Shown here piece by piece: positions 1-10,800 of a stretch of DNA of 64,000 nt. Below the pieces are notes generated by a model, which made no database searches, was not told the DNA's origin, and worked only from the letters and a program-made list of their open reading frames with translations. Source of the stretch: Pseudomonas sp. MAG733B (GTDB lineage Bacteria; Pseudomonadota; Gammaproteobacteria; Pseudomonadales; Pseudomonadaceae); NCBI RefSeq assembly GCF_036884845.1, contig NZ_CP145732.1, positions 5,332,001 through 5,396,000 on the forward strand, given 5' to 3'. The position numbers were made by a program, and so were the translations under genes. The first letter of the stretch is position 1. Every line of letters begins with the position of its first letter.

Positions 1-2
1 TG

Positions 3-737
3 CTATTGAGCTCCAGCCAATTCGAGCAATACGTGAGTGTCTACGAGGGCACTGACATCGCTGATCTGGCGGATGCCGGACCGTTCATCTTCACCCTCGA
101 CCAGCCCGGCGACGGTCGCATCGATCAACTGTTCAAGCATCCGCAGCGCGACTGGGGGTGGCTGGTCAGCCTGCAAAAAGGTGACCTGCCCAAACTGATC
201 AAACACTGGCATGAACGGTTGCTCATTGGTACACGCCCGCACCAGGCGCTGTATCGCTTTCACGACAATCGGGTGTTGGCCCGAGCCCTCGAACAATTAT
301 CCGCCGAGACTTGTCCGGCCTACCTCGGGCCGGCGGTCAGTGTCTGCTACTGGGATGGCGCAGACTGGAAAACTGCCAACAACCCTGCCCCCGGCAGTTA
401 TCCCGTGCCCTGCGAACCCCTGTGGTTGCATACACCGGCTCACCCTTCACAGGCGAACGAAATTCTGCGGATCAATGCCCATCGCTACCTGCTGGCCGAG
501 CATGTAAAAGCCTACGCCGACCTCGCCGAACGGCACGACCCCGACGTCTGGCTGCGCGATCGGCTGTCGCAAGCGGATGCATGGGGCTGGCATGAGCCAC
601 AGCAATTGGAGTTTCTGCTGGTCCAGAGTCTGCAGGCACCGGCCTACACCCTCGCAGCGCATTGGCAGGTGCGTGCCGGGGAAACGCCGGCTGAACATTT
701 TGAGCGGGTGTACGCACTACGGGGGGTGATGCCGTGA
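3..737 (+). CDS. DUF4123 T6SS effector adaptor, 5' end outside window
   Basis: Proteins of the DUF4123 (Tap/TEC) family load a toxic effector onto a VgrG spike before type VI secretion. The open frame runs to the window edge without a stop. The first residues visible (VSVYEGTDIADLADAGPFIF) match the middle of the N-terminal DUF4123 lobe, so the true start lies upstream and the TTG at 6 is not the real start. Supporting features are the GPFIF strand, the DWGWLVSL segment and the RFHDNRVLARAL block with the conserved F-D-N-R pattern. The stop overlaps the next ATG (TGATG), so it is probably co-translated with the lipoprotein gene. The lipase effector at 2586-4733 is the likely cargo. The family call is good; the cargo is inferred from neighbourhood. 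Confidence 0.8.
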   Translation, partial: LLSSSQFEQYVSVYEGTDIADLADAGPFIFTLDQPGDGRIDQLFKHPQRDWGWLVSLQKGDLPKLIKHWHERLLIGTRPHQALYRFHDNRVLARALEQLSAETCPAYLGPAVSVCYWDGADWKTANNPAPGSYPVPCEPLWLHTPAHPSQANEILRINAHRYLLAEHVKAYADLAERHDPDVWLRDRLSQADAWGWHEPQQLEFLLVQSLQAPAYTLAAHWQVRAGETPAEHFERVYALRGVMP

Positions 738-1507
738 TGAACGGTGTTTGGCAAGCCGCGAGCCTGGGTGGCTGCATCGTGTTGGTCGTCGGCTGCGCCA
801 GCCAGCCGAATACCTTCACTTTCACGGCGGACTTGCCGCCTGGTTTCGCGTATCAGGCCATTGCCGTATATGTGCCAGCCAAAGGTGAAACCTGCACGGT
901 ACCCGGCGGGAGGAACACTGAGGTTGGGTATAACTTGAAATGGCGTGAGTCCTACGTATCTACAGCCGAAATTGCCTTGTACAGAACTGTCAGCGGCTGC
1001 CCTTTGGTAATCAGGCGCATTGAGTTGGAAATCAATGCCTCCTACGGCAAAACCCGGGGAGATTTTGGCGGCGACAGCGCCAACGTCGCCGTTCGGTATG
1101 AGTTGGAGGAGCAGTACCAGCGCACTTTCAGCGACTCGGGTGAAAGTATGTTTTTCGGCGAGTGCCAATGGTGGTTCCGCACCGCGGGGGCCTCGCGGCG
1201 CATTGTCAAAATCCTCGACTGCAAAAAAACCAATGCGCAAGGCGAGCTGGGAAAGGGTCGTCCGTTCTCGGCGTACACCCTCGATCAACTGCCGGGCAAG
1301 GTCGTGAAAATGAAGATCACGCTGGCTAAAGAGGAACGGCCCGCCATTGGCGATACCTGGGTCAAGGTGCCTGACGGCTGGAAGCGATGCATGGGCGACA
1401 ACTTCGAAGACCAGTACGCGTTTTGCTACGGCAATTACAAAGACTTCAGCGGCTTTCGAATGCCCGATGGACGCCAATGCACCATTTACCCAGGCTGCAT
1501 GGAATAA
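737..1507 (+). CDS. Putative T6SS lipase immunity lipoprotein, copy 1
   Basis: A 256-residue predicted lipoprotein. The signal peptide ends in a lipobox (LVVGC, Cys20), so the mature protein should be anchored facing the periplasm. It is rich in Cys (GCPLVIRRIEL, FGECQWWF, ILDCKKTN, CTIYPGC). Periplasmic lipoproteins encoded next to secreted phospholipases are commonly their immunity proteins (Tli). I do not recognise a named domain; the immunity role is inferred from position between the DUF4123 adaptor and the lipase. The ATG at 737 overlaps the upstream stop; a GTG at 734 is in the same frame. The copy at 1776-2573 is nearly identical over most of its length, except for the signal peptide and a block after GETCTV. 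Confidence 0.65.
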   Translation: MNGVWQAASLGGCIVLVVGCASQPNTFTFTADLPPGFAYQAIAVYVPAKGETCTVPGGRNTEVGYNLKWRESYVSTAEIALYRTVSGCPLVIRRIELEINASYGKTRGDFGGDSANVAVRYELEEQYQRTFSDSGESMFFGECQWWFRTAGASRRIVKILDCKKTNAQGELGKGRPFSAYTLDQLPGKVVKMKITLAKEERPAIGDTWVKVPDGWKRCMGDNFEDQYAFCYGNYKDFSGFRMPDGRQCTIYPGCME

Positions 1508-1521
1508 AAGGAGATTTGTAC

Positions 1522-1641
1522 ATGACGTCAATGGATAAAGAGTTGTCATCAGGTTTGGGCAGCAGAGTGCAGTCATGCCCACTTCGAGTGGAACTCCGAC
1601 GATACCATCCGAGTACAACCTGCAATTTAGGAAGCGTCTGA
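1522..1641 (+). pseudogene. 5' stub of a lost Tle lipase gene
   Basis: From the ribosome binding site AAGGAG and ATG at 1522, the first 60 bases or so repeat the start of the intact lipase gene at 2586. The peptide begins MTSMDKELSSGLGSRV, the same as the lipase N-terminus, and continues to SCP. It then diverges and stops after 39 codons. The lipoprotein gene before it is also duplicated, so this looks like the remains of a tandem immunity-lipase duplication whose first lipase was deleted. The 39-residue product is unlikely to have a function. Confidence 0.75.
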
Positions 1642-1775
1642 CATCAATTCATTGACGCTCTTGTTAGCGTTGCACGGAAACCGACTCCGACACGTCGTGT
1701 TGTGATCTGGCCATGGAAGGTCTTTCACATCCGGGTCCCGGAGCCTGTGCCACGTCACCGGACAAGGAACAAGGG

Positions 1776-2573
1776 ATGTTCGACGCTAACCCACACTTGC
1801 GATTCACCTCTGCCTTGCGCACGACAATCCTGAGTGGTTGTTTCGCGCTGACCGCCGGCTGCGCTAGCCAACCGAATACCTTCACTTTCACGGCGGACTT
1901 GCCGCCTGGTTTCGCTTACGTCGCAACGGTCTACTACGTGCCCGCCAAGGGTGAAACCTGCACCGTTAAAAACCGCGACAACATAGCGCCCACGTTCAAT
2001 CGCGAATGGCGAACGCAATACCAGCCGGATGCCGAAATCACCATCCGCCGCACGCGCAATGGCTGTCCCTTGGTGATCCGGCGCATTGAGCTGGATATCA
2101 ATGCGAGCTATGGCAAAACCCGCAGAGAGTTTAGCGCGGACAGCGCCAATGTTGCCTTTCGGGATGAGTTGGAGGAGCAGTACCAGCGCACTTTCAGCGA
2201 CTCGGGTGAAAGTACATTTTTTGGCGAGTGCCAATGGTGGTTTCGCACCTCGGGCAAGCCCCGCATCCTCAGAAAAATCCTCGACTGCAAAAAAACCAAT
2301 GAGCAAGGCGAGCTGGGAAAGGGTCGTCCGTTCTCGGCGTACACCCTCGATCAACTGCCGGGCAAGGTCGTGAAAATGAAGATTACGTTGGCCAAGGAAG
2401 AACGGCCTGGCTGGGGAGACACCTGGGTCAAAGTGCCCGGGGGCTGGAAGCGCTGCATGGGCAAAGGTTTTGAGGACCAACGCGCTTATTGCAATGGCAA
2501 TTACACGGATTTCAGCCACTTCAAGATGCCGGATGGCCGCGTCTGCACCATTTACCCCGGCTGCACGGAATAA
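1776..2573 (+). CDS. Putative T6SS lipase immunity lipoprotein, copy 2
   Basis: A 265-residue paralogue of the lipoprotein at 737-1507. The chosen ATG has a GGAACAAGGG ribosome-binding region and gives a normal signal peptide ending in the lipobox LTAGC (Cys29). The in-frame start at 1713 would add a hydrophilic leader and is rejected. From CASQPNTFTFT to the end it shares almost every residue with copy 1, except a block of about 35 residues after GETCTV and scattered changes near the C-terminus. Both proteins end in CTIYPGC plus two residues. It lies immediately upstream of the lipase gene (12-base gap), so it is the more likely cognate immunity protein. Function is inferred from context. 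Confidence 0.7.
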   Translation: MFDANPHLRFTSALRTTILSGCFALTAGCASQPNTFTFTADLPPGFAYVATVYYVPAKGETCTVKNRDNIAPTFNREWRTQYQPDAEITIRRTRNGCPLVIRRIELDINASYGKTRREFSADSANVAFRDELEEQYQRTFSDSGESTFFGECQWWFRTSGKPRILRKILDCKKTNEQGELGKGRPFSAYTLDQLPGKVVKMKITLAKEERPGWGDTWVKVPGGWKRCMGKGFEDQRAYCNGNYTDFSHFKMPDGRVCTIYPGCTE

Positions 2574-2585
2574 GGAGATTTGGAC

Positions 2586-4733
2586 ATGACGTCAATGGAT
2601 AAAGAGTTGTCATCCGGTTTGGGCAGCAGAGTGCTGTCATGCCCGGTACAAGGCAAGTGGAGCAGCTTTCAACTGGTCGACGAGTCTGGTTCTGGCGAAC
2701 CCTATGCCGGACTGGTTTATACGGTGATCGATTCGGAGGGTCAGAAGTACAGCGGCTATCTCGATATCACGGGCACGGGAACAGTCACCAACCATTTTGC
2801 AGGCCCGATTGCGCTGGTTTTCCATGAAACGTACGAAGGTACAGAACAGCTGTATAAAGACTTACAGACAAGACCCCACTACCCCCTGAAAATCACCGAA
2901 CTCCAGGTACGCGCCGAGCGGACCCGCTATCTGAACCCAGACGCAACCCGCACCATGGAAAACCCCGCCCAACCCTGCGCCGATGAGTTCCTCCAGGTGG
3001 AAGTGCGTCATCTGGTCGAGCATGTTTCGCATTTACCTCCAGAGCTCAGTCGCCCGGATGGCCTGGGACGGACAAAAATCATGGGCGAGCACGGCAAGCT
3101 CGGTCTTGCCCTGCTACCGCAACAGCACACCGTGCTGGAAGTGCGGCCGCTGCGGGCCTTGCGCCCGATGCTGTCGACCGGCCCCGAGTTCTGCGCGCTG
3201 AACCTCTACCAACTCGCTTTGATGGCCACCTTGAGTTACTGCCCTTTTGGTCAAGAGCCTAAAGAAACACCCGTAAGAGAAAGCACCGTGAGCTTTCCGC
3301 TGCAACCGAGCGTGGGGAATTGGTTTGGTGAAGCCTTGGCCACGTTCGATGAAGTGTGGCGGATCGAGTCGAAGCAAGCCAAACCTTACTACCCGCTGTA
3401 TGAAGATGTGCCGTATTCAAAGCGTCTGGAAATAGTGCCGTTCGACCCGGCTCTCTATGACGTCAACAATCCCGAGCTGGAAGATGATCAGGAGCACCCG
3501 GCCAAGGTCCATTTCCTCAACGATGTTGACAAAAAAGGAGCCACTGACACCCAGGCTTTCATCACCCACAACGACGAACTGATCCTGATTGCCGTGAAGG
3601 GCACTTTAGAACTAGCCGATGGCCTGCGCGATGCCGATGCATACCAAGTTCCTTTTGAGGGCACCGATAGCAAGGTGCACCGTGGTTTTTATGAAGCCGC
3701 ACAAAAAGCTAATGAGTTTGTCGTGAACTACCTCGATAAATTTTATGCTGGTCAAAAACTGCTGATTTGCGGCCACAGCCTGGGTGGCGCGATAACGTTA
3801 CTGCTATCTGAAATGCTGCGGCGCGATCCCGAGGGTTACACCCTCCAGCTCTACACCTACGGCGCCCCCCGCGCCGGTGACGCCAACTTCGTCAAAAGCG
3901 CTGAACCGCTGGTGCATCACCGCATGGTCAACCACAACGACCCGGTGCCCAGCGTGCCCGGCACCTGGATGAACACCAAGGCCGATGTGTTCGGCGCCGG
4001 GGCTGCGCTGGCGTTCACCAACGTTCCGCTCGGCGTATCGGTATTCGTTGCGGGTATCACCAACTTGAGCGGCGAGCCTTATGAACACCACGGCACCTTG
4101 CGCCACTTCATGCCCGTGCAGTTTAACGGTAGGGAAATGTCCTCGATCCTCTGGGAACCAGGTTGTGACGTCATAAACCAGCATGCCGCGTGTACCTTGG
4201 CGCTGCAGCAACATAACGGCCTGCCGAACCGTCCATCATTGCTGGCGCAGATATTCCAGGTCGGGAACCACTTCATGATGGGCGCCTACATCCCGGCGTG
4301 CTGGGCCGTGCTACGCCGTTGGCAAGAAGCATCGGAGTCTAACCGTTCGCTGGTCACCCCCCGAGAGTTTGAGTTCGTAGAAGGATCACTGGTCGTCGTC
4401 ACGGAAAATCTGCGCGACAAGCGACGTGATTTGCTGGCCAGGCCGGATGCTTACGTGCGAAGCCAGGAAAACTTCATCACAGCCCTCGAGCAGGAAATCG
4501 ACAAGATCAAAACCACCCGCACGCGACTGGCGAACCTGCGCTATCAGTACATCAAGCAGGAAGATGTCTATGGCGCGCTGTGCGCTCAACCCGAACAACT
4601 GGCCCAGAGCCTGACACGCTGGCAGGCACACCCGCAAAACCAGGCCGCCGAGCAACTGGCCATGGCTCCCAGACCAAGACACATCGATAGCTTGATGGCG
4701 GCGAAAACCTTCGATATCGATTCGATTATCTAA
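2586..4733 (+). CDS. T6SS phospholipase effector, class 3 lipase (Tle-like)
   Basis: A 715-residue protein with a class 3 lipase fold (Lipase_3 type) in the middle. The nucleophile elbow GHSLGG is at about residues 396-401 (Ser398). Plausible triad partners are the Asp in HNDPVP (about 452) and a His in YEHHGT (501-502). There is no signal peptide, as expected for a T6SS cargo. A hydrophobic stretch between the Asp and His motifs (FGAGAALAF to VFVAGI) could be a lid or membrane-entry segment. The N-terminal 300 residues or so and the C-terminal coiled region are not recognised. The ATG at 2586 has AAGGAG eight bases upstream, better than the TTG at 2580. The DUF4123 adaptor and lipoproteins upstream support a secreted membrane-lipid hydrolase; the Tle2 subclass is possible but unproven. 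Confidence 0.8.
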   Translation: MTSMDKELSSGLGSRVLSCPVQGKWSSFQLVDESGSGEPYAGLVYTVIDSEGQKYSGYLDITGTGTVTNHFAGPIALVFHETYEGTEQLYKDLQTRPHYPLKITELQVRAERTRYLNPDATRTMENPAQPCADEFLQVEVRHLVEHVSHLPPELSRPDGLGRTKIMGEHGKLGLALLPQQHTVLEVRPLRALRPMLSTGPEFCALNLYQLALMATLSYCPFGQEPKETPVRESTVSFPLQPSVGNWFGEALATFDEVWRIESKQAKPYYPLYEDVPYSKRLEIVPFDPALYDVNNPELEDDQEHPAKVHFLNDVDKKGATDTQAFITHNDELILIAVKGTLELADGLRDADAYQVPFEGTDSKVHRGFYEAAQKANEFVVNYLDKFYAGQKLLICGHSLGGAITLLLSEMLRRDPEGYTLQLYTYGAPRAGDANFVKSAEPLVHHRMVNHNDPVPSVPGTWMNTKADVFGAGAALAFTNVPLGVSVFVAGITNLSGEPYEHHGTLRHFMPVQFNGREMSSILWEPGCDVINQHAACTLALQQHNGLPNRPSLLAQIFQVGNHFMMGAYIPACWAVLRRWQEASESNRSLVTPREFEFVEGSLVVVTENLRDKRRDLLARPDAYVRSQENFITALEQEIDKIKTTRTRLANLRYQYIKQEDVYGALCAQPEQLAQSLTRWQAHPQNQAAEQLAMAPRPRHIDSLMAAKTFDIDSII

Positions 4734-4780
4734 CCTCCCGCACACTCAATATTGATTGCGCCCGATCTGACGCCATCGCC

Positions 4781-4860
4781 AGCAGGCTGGCTCCCACAGG
4801 GGTTGGTGGTGATCACAAATCATGTGTGCACCACAGACCATTGTGGGAGCCAGCCTGCTG
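4781..4860. repeat. REP-type inverted repeat
   Basis: The arms AGCAGGCTGGCTCCCACA (4781-4798) and TGTGGGAGCCAGCCTGCT (4842-4859) are inverted copies separated by about 43 bases. It lies between the convergent lipase and pvdL genes, where it could also help end transcription. This is the usual form of Pseudomonas REP doublets. Confidence 0.8.
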
Positions 4861-4889
4861 GAGATGAGGCCAGCTCGGACGCTAGAGCA

Positions 4890-7800
4890 TCAAAGCCCCT
4901 CCAGCTCCGCCATCAAATCATTCAACCGATCCACCTTCTCCTCGGTGATCTCGCTGGCCGCCAACCCATCGATGTACCCGGCCAGTTCTTCCACCGTGCT
5001 GCATTCGAACATCGCCCGTAGCGGCACATCCCGTTGCAGGGTTTTCTGTACCCGCGAAGCGATCTGCGTGGCCAGCAGCGAATGCCCGCCCAGTTCGAAG
5101 AAGTTGTCGCGCACACCGACCTTCTCCACCTTCAGCACCTCGGCCCAGATCGCGGCCAGGATTTGCTCCAGCTCATTGCGCGGCGCTTCGTAGTCCTGGC
5201 TCTGCAACTGGCCGATCTCCAGCGCCGGCAGGGACTTGCGGTCCAGTTTGCCGTTGGCGTTGAGCGGCATCTTGTCCAGCCACAACCAATGCAGCGGCAC
5301 CATGTACTCCGGTAGTTCGGCGCGCAGGCGTTGTTTGATGCGTTCCAGGCGTTCGGCTGGATTGAGCGCTGAATCCGCAGCCACCAGATAGCCGACCAAG
5401 TGTTTACCGTTCGCACCTTCCTGCACGCCGACCGCCGCGTCGCGGACTTCCGGTTGTTCATGCAGGCGTGCTTCGATTTCCCCCAGTTCGATGCGGTAGC
5501 CGCGAATCTTCACTTGATGGTCGATACGCCCGACGTACTCCAGCACGCCGTCACTGCGACGGCGGGCCAGGTCGCCGGTGCGATACAGGCGATCGCCCGG
5601 CGCGCCAAACGGGTTCGGCACAAACACCTGGGCGGTGCGCAACGGATCGCTGACGTAACCGCGCCCGACCCCGGTGCCGGCGACGCACAACTCGCCCACT
5701 GCGCCCAGCGGCACCAGTTCCAGTGCGCCGTCGAGCAGGTACAAACGGTTGTTGTCGGTCGGCGTACCGATCGGCAAGTAGCTGCCGCGAGTCGAGGCCA
5801 AGTCGACGCGGAAGAACGCCACGTCATCCGAGCATTCCGCCGGACCGTAGGCATTCACCAAGCCGATGTCCGGATAACGCAGCAGCCATTGATGCGCCAG
5901 TTCCGGCGGCATCGCCTCACCGGTCGGCAGCATCCAGCGCAAACCATCGAGGCTCATGCGCTCCTGGGCGAGCATGCCCTGGATCAGCGACGGCACGCTT
6001 TCCAGCACGGTGATGCCCTGAACCGAAACATGTGCCAGCAAACCTTGCGGATCGTGAGCGACGGTGTTCGGCACGATGTCGACCCGCGCGCCGAACAGCG
6101 GTGCGGCGAGGAACTGCCAGACCGAGATGTCGAAGCTTTGCGAAGCGGTCTGCGCGATCACGTCGGACTCGCTCAGGTTCAGGTACGGCACCTTGCTCAA
6201 TTGGTTGTTGAGCATGCCGCGCTGTTCGACCATCACGCCCTTCGGCAAACCGGTGGAGCCGGAGGTGTAGATCACGTAGGCGAGGTTATCCGGGCCGCTG
6301 TAGATACCCGGATTGGCCACCGAAACATCGCTCGCCTGCACGTCTTCCCAGACCAACAGCTTAGGCCGATTGACGCAACCGAACTCTTCCAGCAACGCGA
6401 CGGCTTGTTCATGACACGCCTCGGTGCAGACCAGCAACGGCGTACGGCTCAGGTCGATAATCCGGCTCAGGCGCTGAGTCGGCAGGCCCGGATCCAGCGG
6501 CAGATAACCTGCCCCGGCCTTGAAGCTGCCGATGATCATGCCGAGCAAATCGAGGTTGCGTTCAGCCAGCAACGCCACCGGCTGATCGCGCCCGACCCCG
6601 GCAGCGACCAAGGCGTGACCGAGTCGGTTACTGCGCTGATTCAGCTCGGAAAAGCTGTGCTGCTGATCGAGACAACTGGCAGCGATCCGCTGCGGATGCG
6701 CAGCGACCTGCGCTTCAAACAAGGCCACATAGCTCTGCTCAAGCGGATATTCGTGTGCGCTCTGGTTGCAACCGTGGATCAGGAAGTCCTGTTCCTCGGC
6801 GCCGAGCAACGGCAGGTCAGCCATGTCACCGTGGAACCCTTCGACCAACGCCAGCAGTAGTCGTTTGAACTCACCGAGCATGCGCTCGACGGTGTTTTCG
6901 TCGAAGTAACGCTGGTCGTACGACAGGTGCAAGCCCAGGTCATCGCCCGGATAGCACACCGCCGTCAGCGGGAAGTTGGTGTGGGTGCGGCCCGAATCGG
7001 AGGTTGCGTTGAGACTCTGCGCACGGTCCAGCACCGAGGTTTCCACCGGGGCGTTTTCGAACACGAACAGGCTGTCGAACAGCGGCTGGCCCTTCGGCAA
7101 TTCGCTCTGCTCCTGGATGTTCACCAGCGGCAGGTATTCGTACTCGCGCAGTTGCATGTTGTTGTCGAGCAAGCCGCTGAGCCACTGGCGCACGCTGCAA
7201 CGCTGATCGTCCTCAGGCATTTTCACCCGCAGTGCGATGCTGTTGATGAACAGGCCGACGGTGCGTTGCATCTCCGGCATTTCCACCGGGCGCCCCGCCA
7301 CCGTGACGCCGAACAACACGTCACGATCACCGCTCAAGCGGCGCAGCACCAAGGCCCACGCCGCTTGGGCGAAGGTGTTGATAGTCAGCTGATGGGCCTG
7401 CGCCAGTTCACGCAGTTGTGCACCGTCACGGGCGTCAAGTCGGGTGTAGCGGTCGCCGACGATCATGCCGCCGCTGTCGCCGGCGTGCTCACGCAGGAAC
7501 GGCCGGTCGCTCGGGATCGGCGTGGTCCGTTCGAAGCCTTGCAGGTTGGTTTTCCACCACTGCCGCGCTTCGGCCAGGCTCTGGCGTTGCAGCCAGCCGA
7601 TGTAGTCGCGATAACGCGGCGGCACGGCCAGTTGCGCGTCACGGCCTTCGCCGAGGGCGCTGTAGATTTCGAAGAAATCGTTCATCAGCAGCGAACGGCA
7701 CCAGGCATCGATGAGGATGTGGTGGTTGCTCATCATGAACCAGTAGCGCGCCGCACCCACGCGGATCAATCGCAGGTGAAACGGTGCCTGGTTGAGCAGA

Positions 7801-10800
7801 TCGAACCCGGCCTCGCGCTCGGTCTTGAGCAAGGTTTGCAGCTTAGGTTCCTGCTCGGCTTCGGCGATATCGCTCCAGTCGAGGTACTCGATCGGCGTGC
7901 TGCCCGGCTTGTGGATAACTTGCAGCATGTCTTCGCCGACGTTCCAGCAGAACGATGCACGCAAGGCTTCGTGGCGGGCGATCACCGCTTGCCAGGCCTG
8001 GGCGAAACGCTGCGGATCGAGTTCGCTGTTGATGCGGTAGCGATCCTGCATGTAATACAGACCGGTGCCCGGTTCCAGCAAGGTGTGCAGCAGCATGCCT
8101 TCCTGCATCGGCGTCAGCGGGTAGACGTCTTCGATCGCGGCAGCCGGAATTGGCAGCGCATCCAGTTGCGTCTGGTTGAGCCTGGCCAGCGGGAAGTCCG
8201 ACGGCGTCAGGCCACCGGCATCGTCGCGCAGACAATGTTCGATCAGGCTTTGCAGCTCGCCGAGGTAGGCGTCCGCAAGGTCCGTTATGGTCTGCGGATC
8301 GTGGCGTTGGGCGCTGAAGGTCCAGCGCAGGACCAGTTCACCGCCATAGACCTGACTGTCGACGCTCAACTCGTTGGGCAACGGCGCATTCAAATCGTGG
8401 GCCGCGCCGATGGCTTCATCCAGCGGATGGAACAACGCATCGGCACCAAAGCTCTGGTCGAACTGCCCCAGGTAGTTGAAAGTGATCGGCGCCACCGGCA
8501 ACGCGGCCATGCTCTGGCGACTCAAGTCATCGGCGAGATATCGCAGCACGCCATAACCCAAACCTTTATGCGGCACGGCGCGCAGTTGTTCCTTGATCGC
8601 CTTGATCGACGCTCCCTGCCCGGCCGCTTCTTCAACGTTCGACGGGGTCAGGCGCAGCGGGTAAGCGCTGGTGAACCAGCCGACGGTGCGGGTCAGGTCG
8701 ATCTCGTCGAACAGCGTTTCGCGCCCATGGCCTTCCAGTTGAATCAACGCCGAAGCGTGACCGCTCCAGCGGCACAGCACGCGGGCCAACGCGGTCAGCA
8801 GCAGATCGTTGACCTGCGTGCGGTAGGCGCTCGGCGCCTGTTGCAGCAATTGCCGGGTACGCTCGCTGTCGAGGCGCACGCTGACGGTTTGTGCATGACG
8901 ATTCTGCCGACCACCTTCGGGACGATCATACGGCAGCTCGGCACTCGGCCCGGCCAATTGCGTCTGCCACCAGTTCAGCTCTTCACGCAGGGATTCGCTG
9001 CCGGCATACGCTTGCAAGCGTGCCGCCCAGTCTTTGAAGGCACTGGTTTTCGCCGGCAGTTTCACCGACTGCTGCGCGTCGAGTTGGCGATACACGGTTT
9101 GCAGATCGTCCAGCAGCACGCGCCAGGAAACGCCATCGACCACCAAGTGGTGAATCGCGATGAACAGCCGTTGCTGGGCCTCGGGACCATCGACCAGCAG
9201 CACGCGCATCAGCGGCCCCTCTTCGAGGTCGAGGCTGCGCTGGGCGTCGGCGAACAGGGCCGCGCATTTGTCCATCGACGTAACATGTACTTGCCACAAC
9301 ACCGGCGCATCGGAAATCGTCTGATGTTCGGCATGCCATTGGCCCGCCACGTTGCTGAAACGCAAACGCAAGGCGTCGTGCTGCTCAATCACCGCAAGCA
9401 AGGCTTGCTCCAGGCGATGGGGTTCCAGAGGCGAAGTCGGTTGCAGCAACAGCGCCTGGTTCCAGTGTTGTCGCTGTGGAATGTCGGTGTCGAAGAACCA
9501 GTGCTGGATCGGCGTCAGGCGCGACTCACCGCTGATCAAGCCTTGCTCGGCGGTGACCTGCTCGGTGCGGGTCGCCACGGCGGCGAGGGTCTGCACGGTC
9601 TGGTGCTGGAACAGGTCGCGTGGACTGAAGTGAATGCCCTGCTGCCGCGCACGGCTGACCACCTGGATCGACAGGATCGAGTCGCCGCCCAGTTCGAAGA
9701 AGTTGTCGTTGAGGCCGACCTGTTCGACGTTCAGCACTTCGCACCAGATCTGTGCCAGGGTGACTTCGAGCTCGTTGCTCGGCGCCACGTACTGCTGACG
9801 ATTCAGCTCAAGGTCCGGCGCCGGCAGTGCGCGACGGTCGAGTTTGCCGTTGGCGGTCAGCGGCATGCTGGCGAGCAGAATCAGGTGCGTGGGCACCATG
9901 TAATCCGGCAGCTGCGACTTGAGATGCGCCTTGAGTGCTTCGCGCAGTTCAGCCTGTTGCGCTTCGCCAAACTCCGCGACTTCGGTGACCAGATAGCCAA
10001 CCAGTTGCTTGCCGCTCGGTGCATCGAGCGCCAACACCACGGCTTCACGCACCGACTCGTGTTCCAGCAGACGGGTTTCGATTTCACCGAGTTCGATGCG
10101 GAAACCGCGAATCTTCACTTGATGGTCAATCCGCCCCAGGTATTCCACCAGACCATCGGCGCGCTGCCGCACCAGGTCGCCAGTGCGATAAATACGCCCG
10201 CCATTGTCGGCGAACGGATCCGCCACAAAGCGTTCGGCGGTCATGCCTGGACGCTGGTGATAACCCTGCGCCAGACCCGCGCCACCGACGTACAACTCAC
10301 CGGTCGCGCCTTGCGGCACCAACGCCAGATCGGCGTCGAGAATGTACGCCACGCGGTCGCCGATCACGTTGCCGATCGGCACGCTGCCCAGGCCTTCGTC
10401 CAACACCTCAGGCGCGAGACTGGCCAGCGGCATGACCACGGTTTCCGTCGGGCCGTAGGCGTTGAAGAACGCGCTCGGTTTGAACGCTGCACGAATGCGC
10501 GACAAGTGTTCGCCAGTCAGCGCTTCGCCGCCGGTGATGATCATGCGCACCGGCAGAATTTCATTGCGGGTCGCCAGCCATTGCGCCAACTGGCTGCCGT
10601 AGCTTGGAGTGAAACCGAGGACGTTGATGTGATGGGTGCGGATCAGCCCGCAGATTTCTTCGGCATCCCATTGGCCCTGCGCCCGCAAAACCACTTGCGC
10701 GCCGCTCAACAACGGCACCAACAGACGCTCGGTAGCGGCGTCGAAGTTGATCGAATAGAAGTGCAGTTCGCAATCGTCCGGGCGCATGCCAAAGCGCTCG

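Noticed and set aside
644..1618. A 324-codon minus-strand frame over the first lipoprotein gene
   Set aside because: The lipoprotein on the plus strand has a signal peptide, a lipobox and a paralogue; the minus frame has no ribosome binding site or motif. The frame at 1755-2519 is the same case.
4781..4860. REP repeats considered as CRISPR or attachment sites
   Set aside because: They are single inverted doublets scattered between genes, without direct repeats with spacers, integrase or cas genes.
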